A model generated the notes under the pieces. It worked only from the letters and a program-made list of their open reading frames with translations. It did not search any database and was not told the DNA's origin. 28,714 bases of DNA, taken from NCBI GenBank assembly GCA_900545925.1, contig URAZ01000042.1, positions 1 to 28,714 of the forward strand. The letters run 5' to 3'. The number at the start of each line of letters is the position of its first letter. Positions within the stretch are counted from its first letter, which is position 1. This document shows positions 16,423 to 24,504 of the stretch, piece after piece. Position numbers and translations under genes: made by a program. The stretch comes from an uncultured Eubacteriales bacterium (GTDB lineage Bacteria > Bacillota > Clostridia > Oscillospirales > Oscillospiraceae).

Positions 16423-17043
16423 TTATTTAAAGAAACCGGCCTTGACCGTCTCGAAGATCTCGTCGGCCATCTTGCCGTATTTGTCCAGCATACCAAGGCA
16501 CTTGGCGTTCATTTCTTCGGCCAGCGCACGGTTCTGGAGCGTTTTGGTATTGATAAAAACGTTGAGCGACGCCGCCTGCAGCGCGGACTTCACAATCGCT
16601 GCGCCGCAGCCTGCGTCGGAAACAGCCAGTCGGGAGCCTTTGGCGGCGAAAACAGAGATTGCTTCAATGGATTCGCAGCACAGTTCCATGATGTGCATCG
16701 GAACCTGGCAGGCCGTGATCGTAGCCTTTTCCATGATCTCCGGGCGGCTGGGGTCGTCCTTGGGGATGCCGTAGGCCTTGGACAGGGGGATAAAGCCCTC
16801 CGCGTCGGCAGGAACCTGATCAAGAAGTTCGGTCTGCAGCTTGTCGCATTTTTCCTTCAGTGCAATAATTTCGGCTTCTACGTCGGCGTATTTCTTCTTG
16901 CCGACGGTCAGCGAACCGACCATATTGCCGAGCGCCGTGCCGAGCGCGGCCACGAGCGCGGACGCGCCGCCGCCGCCGGGAGCCGGCTCACTCGAGGCCA
17001 GAACCGTGACGAATTCACGGCAGGATTTTGTCGTATAATCCAT
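16423..17043 (-). CDS. fchA: Methenyl-tetrahydrofolate cyclohydrolase (FchA, cyclodeaminase/cyclohydrolase family)
   Basis: A 206-residue helical protein of the formimino-THF cyclodeaminase/cyclohydrolase family. The folate-binding motif is EPAPGGGGASALVAALGTAL (19-38), followed by NMVGSLTVGKKKY. Members convert methenyl-THF to formyl-THF, or deaminate formimino-THF. Placement between fhs and folD argues strongly for the cyclohydrolase role. AAGGAG lies 7 bases before ATG at 17043. folD follows after 13 bases. With Fhs and FolD it completes the path formate to methylene-THF. Confidence 0.9.
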   Translation of the reverse strand: MDYTTKSCREFVTVLASSEPAPGGGGASALVAALGTALGNMVGSLTVGKKKYADVEAEIIALKEKCDKLQTELLDQVPADAEGFIPLSKAYGIPKDDPSRPEIMEKATITACQVPMHIMELCCESIEAISVFAAKGSRLAVSDAGCGAAIVKSALQAASLNVFINTKTLQNRALAEEMNAKCLGMLDKYGKMADEIFETVKAGFFK

Positions 17044-17066
17044 GATAACTCCTTAATTTTCAGCAA

Positions 17067-17094
17067 GGCAGGCGGCGGATATCCGCCGCCTGCC
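17067..17094. repeat. 28-base perfect palindrome between fhs and fchA
   Basis: GGCAGGCGGCGGAT is followed directly by its exact reverse complement. There is no T-run on the minus strand, so it is probably an intra-operon RNA stem that adjusts the fhs to fchA message ratio. It repeats nowhere else in the window that I noticed. Confidence 0.7.
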
Positions 17095-17128
17095 GGGTGT
17101 CGTGGTGTTTATAAGTCTGACTTCCGAA

Positions 17129-18940
17129 TCAGAACAGGCCGGAGACCTTGCCCGTCTCGGTATCGACGTCGATGCGGCGGTAGGCCGGGTTCGCGGCGGT
17201 GCCGGGCATCATGGAGATGGTGCCTGCCATCGGGCAGAGGAACTTCGCGCCGCCGTACTCCAGGATGTCGCGGATGGCGAGCCGCCAGCCGGTGGGAACG
17301 CCCTTCTTGGTCGGGTCGTCGGACAGGGACAGATGGGTCTTGACCATCATGGTGCAGTAATCCTTGTACTTCGGGTCAGACTCGAAGCGCTCGGCCTTCT
17401 GCACAGCCAGAGGTGCCCAGTCAACGCCGTCGGCGCCGTAGACTTCCTTGGCAATCAGTTCCACGCGCTGACGCAGCGGCATTTCAAGATCGTACAGGAA
17501 CTTGATGTTGACCGGCTCCTCGCAGGCTTCGACGACGGCCTTGGCCAGTTCGATTGCACCTTCGCCGCCGTAACGCCAGTGGTTGGACTCCGCGCAGCGG
17601 ACGCCGTGCTCTTTGCAGAGTTTCTTCAGCAGGGCGATTTCCGCGTCGGTATCGGTGTAGAAGCGGTTGATGCAGACGACCGGGTTGATGCCGGACTTCT
17701 TGATGGTGTTCACATGATGGAACAGGTTGCAGGTGCCCTTTTCCAGAAGTTCGAGGTTCTCCTCGGTGTATTCCTTCGGCAGAGGTGCGCCCGGGGTGAC
17801 CTTCGGGCCGCCGCCGTGCATCTTAAGCGCACGGACAGTTGCGACCAGAACGGAGACGTTCGGGGTCAGGCCGGACAGACGGGTCTTGACGTTCCAGAAC
17901 TTCTCGAAGCCGATGTCGGCAGCGAAGCCGGACTCGGTGACATGGTAGTCGAACAGCTTGAGAGCCAGACGGTCAGCAATAACGGAGGACTGGCCGATGG
18001 CAATGTTGGCGAACGGGCCGGCATGAACGAGAACCGGCTGATGCTCGACAGAGTAGCACATGGTGGGGTTGATGGTGTTGCGCATCCACGCGGTCATCGC
18101 GCCTGCAACCTCGAGATCGTCACAGGTGACGGGTTCGCCGCTGCGGGAGTAAGCGACGACAATCTTGCCGATGCGCTCACGCAGATCCTTGAGGTCACGG
18201 GCGACAGCCAGAATCGCCATCAACTCGGAGCCGACGGCAATGCCGAACTTGGACTCCATCATGAAGCCGTCCAGACGGCCGCCGATGCCGATGATGATGT
18301 TGCGCAGGCCCTGCGCGCAGAAGTCCATGACCCAGCCCATCTCGACGCGCTTCGGGTCAATGTCGAGGCGCCTGAGGCCCTTCTTGGCCAGCCACTCGTC
18401 ATTGTTGTTGCGCTCATGCTGCATACGCGCGTTCAGGGCAACCATCGCCAGGTTGTGCGCGTTCATGATATCGTTGATATCGCCGGTCAGGCCGAGAGAG
18501 AACTCGGTCATCGGCATCAGAAGGGCGTTGCCGCCGCCGGCCGCAGTGCCCTTGACGTTCATGGTCGGGCCGCCGGAGGGCTGACGCAGTGCGCCGCCGA
18601 CGTTCAGGCCCAGCTTGCCGAGGCCTTCGATCAGGCCCAGAGAAACAGTGGACTTGCCTTCGCCGAACGGAGTCGGGGTAATGGCGGTGACTTCGATGAA
18701 CTTGCCGTCGGGCTTATCCTTCAGGCGCTTCATGACCTTAATGAAGTCGATCTTCGGGGTCTTGCCGTAGGGGATGATCTCCTCGGGCAGCAGGCCGAGT
18801 TTCTCACGGAAATAATCGACGGAGGGCAGATTCTTTTCTGCTTCCTCTGCGATCTGCCAATCCTTGTACACAGTCGGGTCGAGCGTGACGCGGCCGGTCT
18901 TCGGGTCTACATACTTGCCGTCCTTGAATTCGATTGCCAT
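17129..18940 (-). CDS. fhs: Formate--tetrahydrofolate ligase
   Basis: A 603-residue cytoplasmic enzyme: formate + ATP + THF gives 10-formyl-THF. The P-loop-like TPFGEGKST (90-98) is present, as are RQPSGGPTMNVKGTAAGGG (119-137), the LTGDINDI segment, and a C-terminal FLCPMAGTISMMPG. It is about 45 residues longer than the common ~557-residue enzyme, mostly at the N-terminus (IEFKDGKYVDPKTGRVTL). AAGGAGG precedes the ATG by about 11 bases. It leads the operon fhs-fchA-folD, which can feed formate into folate for purine and serine/glycine synthesis, or serve as part of an acetogenic methyl branch. No other Wood-Ljungdahl gene is in view. Confidence 0.96.
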   Translation of the reverse strand: MAIEFKDGKYVDPKTGRVTLDPTVYKDWQIAEEAEKNLPSVDYFREKLGLLPEEIIPYGKTPKIDFIKVMKRLKDKPDGKFIEVTAITPTPFGEGKSTVSLGLIEGLGKLGLNVGGALRQPSGGPTMNVKGTAAGGGNALLMPMTEFSLGLTGDINDIMNAHNLAMVALNARMQHERNNNDEWLAKKGLRRLDIDPKRVEMGWVMDFCAQGLRNIIIGIGGRLDGFMMESKFGIAVGSELMAILAVARDLKDLRERIGKIVVAYSRSGEPVTCDDLEVAGAMTAWMRNTINPTMCYSVEHQPVLVHAGPFANIAIGQSSVIADRLALKLFDYHVTESGFAADIGFEKFWNVKTRLSGLTPNVSVLVATVRALKMHGGGPKVTPGAPLPKEYTEENLELLEKGTCNLFHHVNTIKKSGINPVVCINRFYTDTDAEIALLKKLCKEHGVRCAESNHWRYGGEGAIELAKAVVEACEEPVNIKFLYDLEMPLRQRVELIAKEVYGADGVDWAPLAVQKAERFESDPKYKDYCTMMVKTHLSLSDDPTKKGVPTGWRLAIRDILEYGGAKFLCPMAGTISMMPGTAANPAYRRIDVDTETGKVSGLF

Positions 18941-19073
18941 ATAATTGTATCCTCCTTGCAGGCGCGGGGCCTTAACTATCCCGTTGCCTGGTATTTTCGG
19001 CGCTGCGTGTCCAGTCGTGCGCAGGTTCCGGCGCCATGTCTGTAATCGATATTGTTTTATCGGTTACGCAAAA

Positions 19074-19102
19074 AGTTTACCACGAACGCCCCCGGAAGTC
19101 AA
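19074..19102 (-). promoter_or_regulatory. Promoter of fhs, with a ~125-base structured leader
   Basis: On the minus strand TTGACT (19097-19102) and TAAACT (19074-19079) are 17 bases apart. Transcription should start near 19067. The leader down to 18941 contains a hairpin TAACCGATA/TATCGATTA at its 5' end and a GGCGC/GCGCC plus TGCG/CGCA stem further on. It holds short pieces recalling the ZTP (pfl) riboswitch, but not its full pattern. Confidence 0.8.
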
Positions 19103-19240
19103 TCATTCCTGCGCGCCGCAGGCGTGGAAAAAAGCACGAATTTTCCATATCAGAATTGTCATATTTGCCATATTAGAAATATGATACTTAATTTGCGATA
19201 CGCAAGCATATCAAAAAAGGCATAGCTTAACGCCCATATT
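19103..19240. other. AT-rich gap between fhs promoter and thiT terminator
   Basis: No gene. It holds two AT-rich dyads, CATATTT (19160-19166) with AAATATG (19177-19183), and TTGCG-ATA-CGCAA around 19193-19205, upstream of the fhs promoter. They could be regulator sites; nothing identifies a regulator. Confidence 0.35.
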
Positions 19241-19245
19241 GTATA

Positions 19246-19272
19246 AAAACCCGGCCGCGAGGGCCGGGTTTT
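19246..19272 (-). terminator. Terminator of thiT
   Basis: AAAACCCGGCC (19246-19256) pairs with GGCCGGGTTTT (19262-19272). On the minus strand TTTTT followed by ATAC ends it, 12 bases beyond the thiT stop codon. Confidence 0.85.
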
Positions 19273-19284
19273 GCAGAAAAGCCG

Positions 19285-19851
19285 TTATTCGCCGCGCAGC
19301 GCTTTGATATCGTCGCCGCGCAGATACTTGCGCATGGGCTTGGACAGAATCGCAAGGATTGCAAGGCAGAGAATCAGGTCGATGAGCACATAGCTGCCGT
19401 TGTAAACAGCGGAATAGAGCCACGGGTTCGTATAGATGGAGTTGAACAGTTCGGTCGGCTCGTTGATGCGGTAGATCGTGACGCCGCTGATGAAATGAAC
19501 GAGAAAGCGGCAGACGCACGCAACCGTTGCACCGATGTACAGGCCGCCCTTCATCTTCCGGAAGAACGTCGCAACGCCAAGCACCGTGAATGCCAGCACA
19601 TAGTCGAGCAGCATCGACGTCGGTCCCCATGCGTAAGCGCCGTCAAAGATCAGCTGGAGCAGACCGTAGGCAAACGCGGCAAGGAAGCTGTGCTTCCAGT
19701 CCCAGCGGAAGAAATAGATGAACAGCGGCAGCATGCCGATGCAGACACTTCCGCCCTGCGGCAGTTCCATCAGCTTGACATAACTCAGCGCCGTCGCCAG
19801 CGCAACCATGATCGCGCCCTCGCAGAGCGCGTACACCTTGGATTTTTTCAT
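19285..19851 (-). CDS. thiT: Thiamine ECF transporter substrate-binding subunit ThiT
   Basis: A 188-residue integral membrane protein with about six helices that binds thiamine and is driven by a shared ECF energising module. Start 19851 is preferred because GGAGGG lies 6 bases upstream; a GTG 33 bases earlier would lie upstream of that site. ThiT landmarks are visible: ELPQGGSVCIGMLPLFIYFF, GLLQLIFDGAYAW, LLDYVLAFTVLG, and RFLVHFISGVTIY, which aligns with the ligand-binding region of the lactococcal protein as I remember it. The TPP riboswitch and terminator upstream independently support a thiamine role. No EcfA or EcfT gene is here, so the module must be encoded elsewhere. Confidence 0.94.
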   Translation of the reverse strand: MKKSKVYALCEGAIMVALATALSYVKLMELPQGGSVCIGMLPLFIYFFRWDWKHSFLAAFAYGLLQLIFDGAYAWGPTSMLLDYVLAFTVLGVATFFRKMKGGLYIGATVACVCRFLVHFISGVTIYRINEPTELFNSIYTNPWLYSAVYNGSYVLIDLILCLAILAILSKPMRKYLRGDDIKALRGE

Positions 19852-19866
19852 AAAAATCCCTCCGAA

Positions 19867-19912
19867 AATAAAAAAGTACCGCACACAACCGGATTTTGGT
19901 GTCGTGCAGTAC
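19867..19912 (-). terminator. Regulated terminator (expression platform) of the TPP riboswitch
   Basis: On the minus strand GTACTGCACGACACC pairs with GGTTGTGTGCGGTAC (arms 19898-19912 and 19876-19890, with wobbles and two mismatches) and runs into six Ts. It lies between the aptamer and the thiT ribosome-binding site, so thiamine pyrophosphate should promote termination. Confidence 0.85.
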
Positions 19913-19937
19913 GCAGCGTGTCGATAGAATTCTCATA

Positions 19938-20033
19938 TACGAAGCAGCTTCCTACGCCGGCATTACCCGGATCAGGTTTAAGGGACATGCAAAAACGCAA
20001 TCTCAGCCGGTCGCCCAGCGCCCCTGTGTTCGA
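19938..20033 (-). ncRNA. TPP riboswitch (THI element)
   Basis: On the minus strand the conserved THI-box segments appear in order: CAGGGGCGCTGGG, GGCTGAGATTG (complement of 20000-20010), then ACCTGATCCGGGTAATGC and CGGCGTAGGAAG. These form the pyrimidine-sensing and pyrophosphate-sensing arms. It lies just after a strong promoter and ahead of a terminator hairpin and thiT, so it is a transcriptional OFF switch responding to thiamine pyrophosphate (class known; ends here are approximate). Confidence 0.96.
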
Positions 20034-20052
20034 TTGTCTGTGGTCTGAACGT

Positions 20053-20081
20053 ATTATAGCGTCTGACCGCGAAGCCGTCAA
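20053..20081 (-). promoter_or_regulatory. Promoter of the TPP riboswitch-thiT transcript
   Basis: On the minus strand TTGACG (20076-20081) and a perfect TATAAT (20053-20058) are 17 bases apart; the start near 20046 puts the aptamer at the very 5' end. Confidence 0.88.
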
Positions 20082-20105
20082 GAAAAATTTAAGAACTGCG
20101 GCCTC

Positions 20106-20133
20106 TTGCTTTTTTCCGGGAAACCGTTATTAT
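20106..20133 (+). promoter_or_regulatory. Probable promoter of the MATE gene
   Basis: TTGCTT (20106-20111) and TATTAT (20128-20133) are 16 bases apart, divergent from the thiT promoter. Only about 35 bases separate the -10 from the ATG, giving a short leader. Confidence 0.6.
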
Positions 20134-20170
20134 ATAGTATGGCTGACTCTCATTCAGGAGGTTTTCTTGC

Positions 20171-21529
20171 ATGACAAAGACCGCTTCCCGGGCGCCTGAT
20201 CTGCTGCACGGCCCTGTTTTCTCAAATATGACCCGCTTTTTTCTGCCGATCATGCTGGGTTCTCTTCTCCAGCAGCTGTATTCCATGGTCGATGCCGTCG
20301 TGCTCGGCCGTCTGGTCGGAAAGACGGCGCTGGCCGCCGTCGGCGGCTCGGATCTGGTCATCATCAATCTGGTTGTAGGCTTTTTTGTCGGCCTGTCCTC
20401 CGGCGCCTGTGTCGTCGTCTCGCAGCATTACGGCGCAGGTGAGCGCGATATGGTCCGGAAATCCGTCCATACGGCGATTTTATTCTCCGTCGTGATCGGC
20501 GTCGTTATGACAGCGCTGGGCATTGGGATGGCCCGGCCTGTACTCGTCCTGCTCGACCCGCCCGCCGACACGCTGGCCGATTCCATTGTCTATCTGCAAT
20601 GGTATTTTGCCGGTATGATTCCCTCCATGGTCTATAACATGGGCGCTGGCATTCTGCGCGCAGTGGGCGATTCCAAGCGCCCTCTCTACTTCCTCATCGT
20701 CTGCGCGCTTGCCAACACAGGACTGGATCTTCTGTTTGTGGCTGTTTTCGGTCTCGGGACGGCAGGCGCAGCCATGGCGACCAGCCTGTCGCAGCTGATT
20801 TGCGCCGGGCTGGTGATCTGGGTGCTGCTGCGCATTCCGGGCGACTGCCGTCTGCACCTGTCGGAACTGCGGTTTGACGGCGCGCTTCTGCGCCGCATGA
20901 CGGCCATCGGCCTGCCCGCGGGCCTTGCCACCATCATGTACAGCGTTGCAAACGTCATCATTCAGAAGGCCATCAATCTGCTCGGCACGGATACGGCGGC
21001 GGCCTGGTCGATCTACTGGAAACTCGACGGGTTTTACTGGCCCATTTCCAACGCCATCGGCATTACGGTCATGACCTTCGCCGGACAAAACTTCGGCGCG
21101 CGGCAGCTTGGCCGCATCTACTCCGTCATCCACACCGGGCTGTGGATGCACGCCGGCTTTTCTGCGCTGTTCAGCGTTTTGATGTTCCTGACGCGCGGAC
21201 TGACCGTGCGCTTCTTCACCGACGACGGGAACGTCATGGCCGAGGGCAGCCGGATCATCACCATGCTGGCGTTTTTCTATCCGACGTTCTGCTGCGTGGA
21301 GGTCTTGTCCTCCGCCATGCGCGGCTGCGGGCGGAGCGTCATGCCGACGGTCCTGACGCTGTTCGGCACTTGCCTGCTGCGGCTGGCGCTGCTGTTTTTC
21401 GTGACATTCCCGCACTTGAGCAACTGGACCATTGCGCTGTGCTATCCCGCAACGTGGCTGACCACGTCCGTGCTGTTCGTAATCTATTACAAGTGCTTCC
21501 GCTGGATGCCGGAGATGAAGCAGGTTTGA
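20171..21529 (+). CDS. MATE-family multidrug/cation antiporter
   Basis: A 452-residue inner-membrane protein with 12 predicted helices in two similar halves, the MATE layout. Landmarks are FFLPIMLGSLLQQLYSMVDAV (helix 1), GKTALAAVGGSDLVI, the second-half YSVANVIIQKAINLLGT, and NAIGITVMTFAGQNFGARQ. Such proteins export drugs or metabolites in exchange for Na+ or H+; the substrate is not predictable. AGGAGG at 20156-20161 sets the start. The first cytoplasmic stretch (MTKTASRAPDLLHGPVFSNM) is typical of the clostridial members. It is alone on its transcript and diverges from thiT; a shared role in thiamine is not indicated. Confidence 0.93.
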   Translation: MTKTASRAPDLLHGPVFSNMTRFFLPIMLGSLLQQLYSMVDAVVLGRLVGKTALAAVGGSDLVIINLVVGFFVGLSSGACVVVSQHYGAGERDMVRKSVHTAILFSVVIGVVMTALGIGMARPVLVLLDPPADTLADSIVYLQWYFAGMIPSMVYNMGAGILRAVGDSKRPLYFLIVCALANTGLDLLFVAVFGLGTAGAAMATSLSQLICAGLVIWVLLRIPGDCRLHLSELRFDGALLRRMTAIGLPAGLATIMYSVANVIIQKAINLLGTDTAAAWSIYWKLDGFYWPISNAIGITVMTFAGQNFGARQLGRIYSVIHTGLWMHAGFSALFSVLMFLTRGLTVRFFTDDGNVMAEGSRIITMLAFFYPTFCCVEVLSSAMRGCGRSVMPTVLTLFGTCLLRLALLFFVTFPHLSNWTIALCYPATWLTTSVLFVIYYKCFRWMPEMKQV

Positions 21530-21627
21530 TTTATGAATGAGGCCCAATCCCCGCTTGCACAGATTCATGTTCCGCCCGCAAATTTTAAGAAATACGGAAA
21601 ATATTCTGCATAATCAAATTTATTCTC

Positions 21628-21656
21628 TTGCATTTTGTGTTGGGATCTCGTACAAT
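21628..21656 (+). promoter_or_regulatory. Promoter of the citrate synthase gene
   Basis: TTGCAT (21628-21633) and TACAAT (21651-21656) are 17 bases apart. The AGGAGG ribosome-binding site at 21674-21679 follows 18 bases later. Confidence 0.8.
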
Positions 21657-21688
21657 ACAGAAAATAAAATTGCAGGAGGTTCCGATCC

Positions 21689-23041
21689 ATGGCAACGCTT
21701 CTTGAAACCGATATTGCCCATCTGAGCGAAAACATTGCACAGCAGTACGCCATCCCTGCGCAGTATTTTGAAGACCAGAGCATCAAGCGCGGCCTGCGCA
21801 ACGCAGACGGCACGGGCGTTCTCATCGGCGTCAGCAAGGTCGGCAGTGTGCAGGGCTATTATATGATGGACGGTGAGCGCGTCCCCATGCCCGGCAAGCT
21901 GTATTACCGCGGCATCAGCGTTGAAGATATCGTCGCGGCCCACCGGCGGAACGGCACGTTCGGCTATGAGGAGGTCGCGTATCTGCTGCTGCTCGGCTCC
22001 CTGCCCACGCAGGCACAGCAGCAGCGCTTCAACGACGTCATGGCCCGCGCGCGCAGCATGCCATCCGGGTTTACCGAGGATATGATTCTCAAGGCTCCCA
22101 GCCGCAACATCATGAACCAACTGGCCCGCAGTGTTCTCGCCCTCTATTCCTATGATGACCGCGCGGACGACACTGCGCTGGATAACGTTCTGAGGCAGTC
22201 CATCGGCCTCATTGCGCGCTTCCCGCTCATCGCGGCGAACGCTTTCGCCGCCAAGCGGCATTATTTTGACGGCGAATCGCTTATTCTGCACAACCCGGAA
22301 CCGGAACTGTCCGTCGCTGAGAATATTCTGCGCATGATCCGCCCCGATGCGGCCTACACGCCGGAGGAAGCGCATCTGCTCGACCTCATGCTCATTCTCC
22401 ACGCCGAGCATTCCAGCAACAACTCCACCTTTGTCTGCCGTGCCATCACCTCGTCCGGCACCGATACCTACAGTGCCATCGCAGGCGCAGTCGGCTCGCT
22501 GAAGGGCCCGCTCCACGGCGGTGCGAACGCCAAGGTCATGCAGATGTTCCGCGACATCCGTGAGCATGTCGGCACAGCCCCGGACGACACAGCGCTGGAC
22601 GCATATCTGGACCGCATTCTCGACGGCGAGGCGGGCGACCGCTCCGGCAAGATCTACGGACTCGGCCACGCGGTCTATACCATGTCCGATCCGCGCGCTG
22701 TCGTGATCAAAAAATACGCTGCTTCGCTTGCCAGCGCCAAGGGAAGGCTTCCCGATCTGGAACTGATGGAGCGTGTCGAAGCACGCGGCATTGAGAAGAT
22801 CATGACGCGCAAGCGCCAGACAATCCCTATGTGTGCAAACGTTGACCTCTATTCCGGCCTCATTTACAGCATGCTGGATATCCCGGAGGATCTGTACACG
22901 CCGCTGTTCGCCACGGCCCGCATCGCCGGCTGGTGCGCGCACCGGCTCGAGGAACTTGCCACCGGCAACCGCATCATGCGCCCGGCTTACCGCGCCATGC
23001 TCATCAAAGAGCCGTACATCCCCGTGGACGCACGGACATAA
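21689..23041 (+). CDS. Citrate synthase
   Basis: A 450-residue cytoplasmic enzyme that condenses oxaloacetate and acetyl-CoA to citrate, the entry to glutamate synthesis in anaerobes with a partial TCA cycle. The catalytic residues are visible: H241 in HAEHSSNNST, H276 in GPLHGGAN, and D386 in ANVDLYSG. The N-terminal ~60 residues (SIKRGLRNADGTGVLIGVSK) match the clostridial type, which is longer than the ~370-residue Bacillus form. The start follows AGGAGG by 9 bases. It has its own promoter and terminator, so it is monocistronic. 2-Methylcitrate synthase belongs to the same family and cannot be ruled out by sequence alone. Confidence 0.94.
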   Translation: MATLLETDIAHLSENIAQQYAIPAQYFEDQSIKRGLRNADGTGVLIGVSKVGSVQGYYMMDGERVPMPGKLYYRGISVEDIVAAHRRNGTFGYEEVAYLLLLGSLPTQAQQQRFNDVMARARSMPSGFTEDMILKAPSRNIMNQLARSVLALYSYDDRADDTALDNVLRQSIGLIARFPLIAANAFAAKRHYFDGESLILHNPEPELSVAENILRMIRPDAAYTPEEAHLLDLMLILHAEHSSNNSTFVCRAITSSGTDTYSAIAGAVGSLKGPLHGGANAKVMQMFRDIREHVGTAPDDTALDAYLDRILDGEAGDRSGKIYGLGHAVYTMSDPRAVVIKKYAASLASAKGRLPDLELMERVEARGIEKIMTRKRQTIPMCANVDLYSGLIYSMLDIPEDLYTPLFATARIAGWCAHRLEELATGNRIMRPAYRAMLIKEPYIPVDART

Positions 23042-23049
23042 AACAGATT

Positions 23050-23090
23050 GAAAGCCCGGCTCCTGTGCAGAGCCGGGCTTTCATTTTTAT
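23050..23090 (+). terminator. Terminator of citrate synthase (probably bidirectional)
   Basis: GAAAGCCCGGCTC (23050-23062) pairs with GAGCCGGGCTTTC (23070-23082), followed by ATTTTTATT. The converging htrA gene ends 17 bases further on, so it may stop both. Confidence 0.88.
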
Positions 23091-23099
23091 TACTTTCTA

Positions 23100-24413
23100 T
23101 TACGCATTCGCACGGTCCATCAGGATGATCTCCACATCGGAAGAAACGCCGCCGCGGTAGATGGTCAGCGTGATGGTCTGGCCGGCAGTGAACTGGTTCT
23201 TGACGCGGTTGAGCTGCTCCATCGTCGTGACGGAGACGCCGTTGATAGCGGTGATGATATCGCCCTCGCTGACGCCCTTGGCGGCAGCGTCACTGTTGCG
23301 GTAAACGCGCGTCACATAAATGCCTTGCGGCAGACGGTAATAGATGCGGTACGTCGCGGGGAGCGTCTCGCCGTCGATACCGATGGCCGGGCGGCCGGAG
23401 ACATAGCCCTTCTCGATCAGTTCGTCGATGATGGGCTTGGCTGTATCGATGGGGATGGCAAAGCCGATACCCTCGACGGTCGTGGACAAGGAATAGAAGT
23501 TGCTCATCTTCATTGTATTGATGCCGATGACCTGTCCGTAGCAGTTGATGAGCGGCCCGCCGGAGTTGCCGTTATTGAGTGCGGCATTCGTCTGAATCAG
23601 GCTCATGGTGCGGTCGTTGACGGTCAGATCACGGTTGATCGCGGAGATGATGCCGTCTGTCATGGTCCCGCGCAGCGCAGTGCCGAGCGGGTCGCCGATA
23701 GCGGCAACGCTGTCTCCGACCTGCAGAACGGACGAATCGCCGAACTCAGCTGCCTGAAGCCCTTCCGCTTCAACCTTCAAAACGGCAAGGTCGCTTGTCT
23801 CGTCGCTGCCGACGACTGATGCGGCGTATTCCTGATTGTCAGACGTCAGGACGCTCACGGCCTGCGCGCTTTCGATCACATGATGGTTCGTGATGACATA
23901 TCCGTCCTCCGACATGATGATGCCAGTCCCGCTGGCTTTGCCGGACGGTGTGACGGTCACAATGGAAACGACGCTTCCGATGCACCGGCGGTAAATTTCC
24001 TGCAAACTCAGTGCGCCGTCCTCATCCGAAGCAGCGGTTGGGGTTCCGGCGGGCGACTGCACGATCGTCAGCTGCGGCAGATCCTCTGCTGCCTGCTGCG
24101 TCTGCGCAGGCGCTTCAGCGTGAACGGCCTCTTCCTTCGTCGTCTGCGTCTGCTCGGCAGGAGCAGAAGACTGCTGCGCCGGCTGCGTGCCAATGGTCAG
24201 GAGAAAGCCGTTGTCCGACCGGTTAAGCGTCACGCCGACATCGCGTACCAGATGCACCGTGCCGGTCACGGCCAGTGCCAGCATGCCCACGATCACGATC
24301 GCCGTGATCCATTTTCCGGTGTGCCTGCGCCGGCGGTCTTCCATCGGCGTCGGCTGCGGCTGCCAGTTCTTTGTGGAATTGTCGTCATAGAAGCTGTTGT
24401 TATCAAAGCTCAT
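23100..24413 (-). CDS. htrA: HtrA/DegP-type membrane-anchored serine protease with PDZ domain
   Basis: A 437-residue protease facing the outside. It has a cytoplasmic N-terminus, one membrane helix (about 35-57), and a Thr/Glu/Ala/Gln-rich linker (about 78-130). The trypsin-like domain has catalytic H178 (TNHHV), D208 (SDLAVLK) and S284 (GNSGGP). A PDZ domain follows (about 340-430, with GIYVTRVYRNSDAAAKGVSEG). Such proteins degrade or refold misfolded exported proteins. Start 24413 is chosen because AGAGGG is 8 bases away; a GTG 9 bases upstream abuts it. It lies downstream of a two-component system in the same orientation, echoing CssRS control of htrA in Bacillus (inference). Confidence 0.93.
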   Translation of the reverse strand: MSFDNNSFYDDNSTKNWQPQPTPMEDRRRRHTGKWITAIVIVGMLALAVTGTVHLVRDVGVTLNRSDNGFLLTIGTQPAQQSSAPAEQTQTTKEEAVHAEAPAQTQQAAEDLPQLTIVQSPAGTPTAASDEDGALSLQEIYRRCIGSVVSIVTVTPSGKASGTGIIMSEDGYVITNHHVIESAQAVSVLTSDNQEYAASVVGSDETSDLAVLKVEAEGLQAAEFGDSSVLQVGDSVAAIGDPLGTALRGTMTDGIISAINRDLTVNDRTMSLIQTNAALNNGNSGGPLINCYGQVIGINTMKMSNFYSLSTTVEGIGFAIPIDTAKPIIDELIEKGYVSGRPAIGIDGETLPATYRIYYRLPQGIYVTRVYRNSDAAAKGVSEGDIITAINGVSVTTMEQLNRVKNQFTAGQTITLTIYRGGVSSDVEIILMDRANA

Positions 24414-24463
24414 ATCAGACACCCTCTTGCTTGGAGTTCATGGTTTTAGTATATCCCGCGGAT

Positions 24464-24480
24464 TTGAACAGACATTGAAC
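24464..24480 (-). promoter_or_regulatory. Direct repeat upstream of htrA, possible response-regulator site
   Basis: TTGAAC occurs at 24464-24469 and 24475-24480, exactly 11 bases apart, a spacing typical of OmpR/PhoB-type regulators. A TATACT-like -10 lies on the minus strand at 24450-24455, just downstream, with no good -35, as expected for an activated promoter. The link to the neighbouring regulator is inferred. Confidence 0.4.
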
Positions 24481-24504
24481 GATCTGTAAATCTTCCATGC
24501 AGAT

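Noticed and set aside
18941..19067. Calling the fhs leader a ZTP riboswitch outright
   Set aside because: Only scattered short pieces match; the terminal GCCTGGGC box and the P1 stem are not convincing, so it is reported only as a finding.
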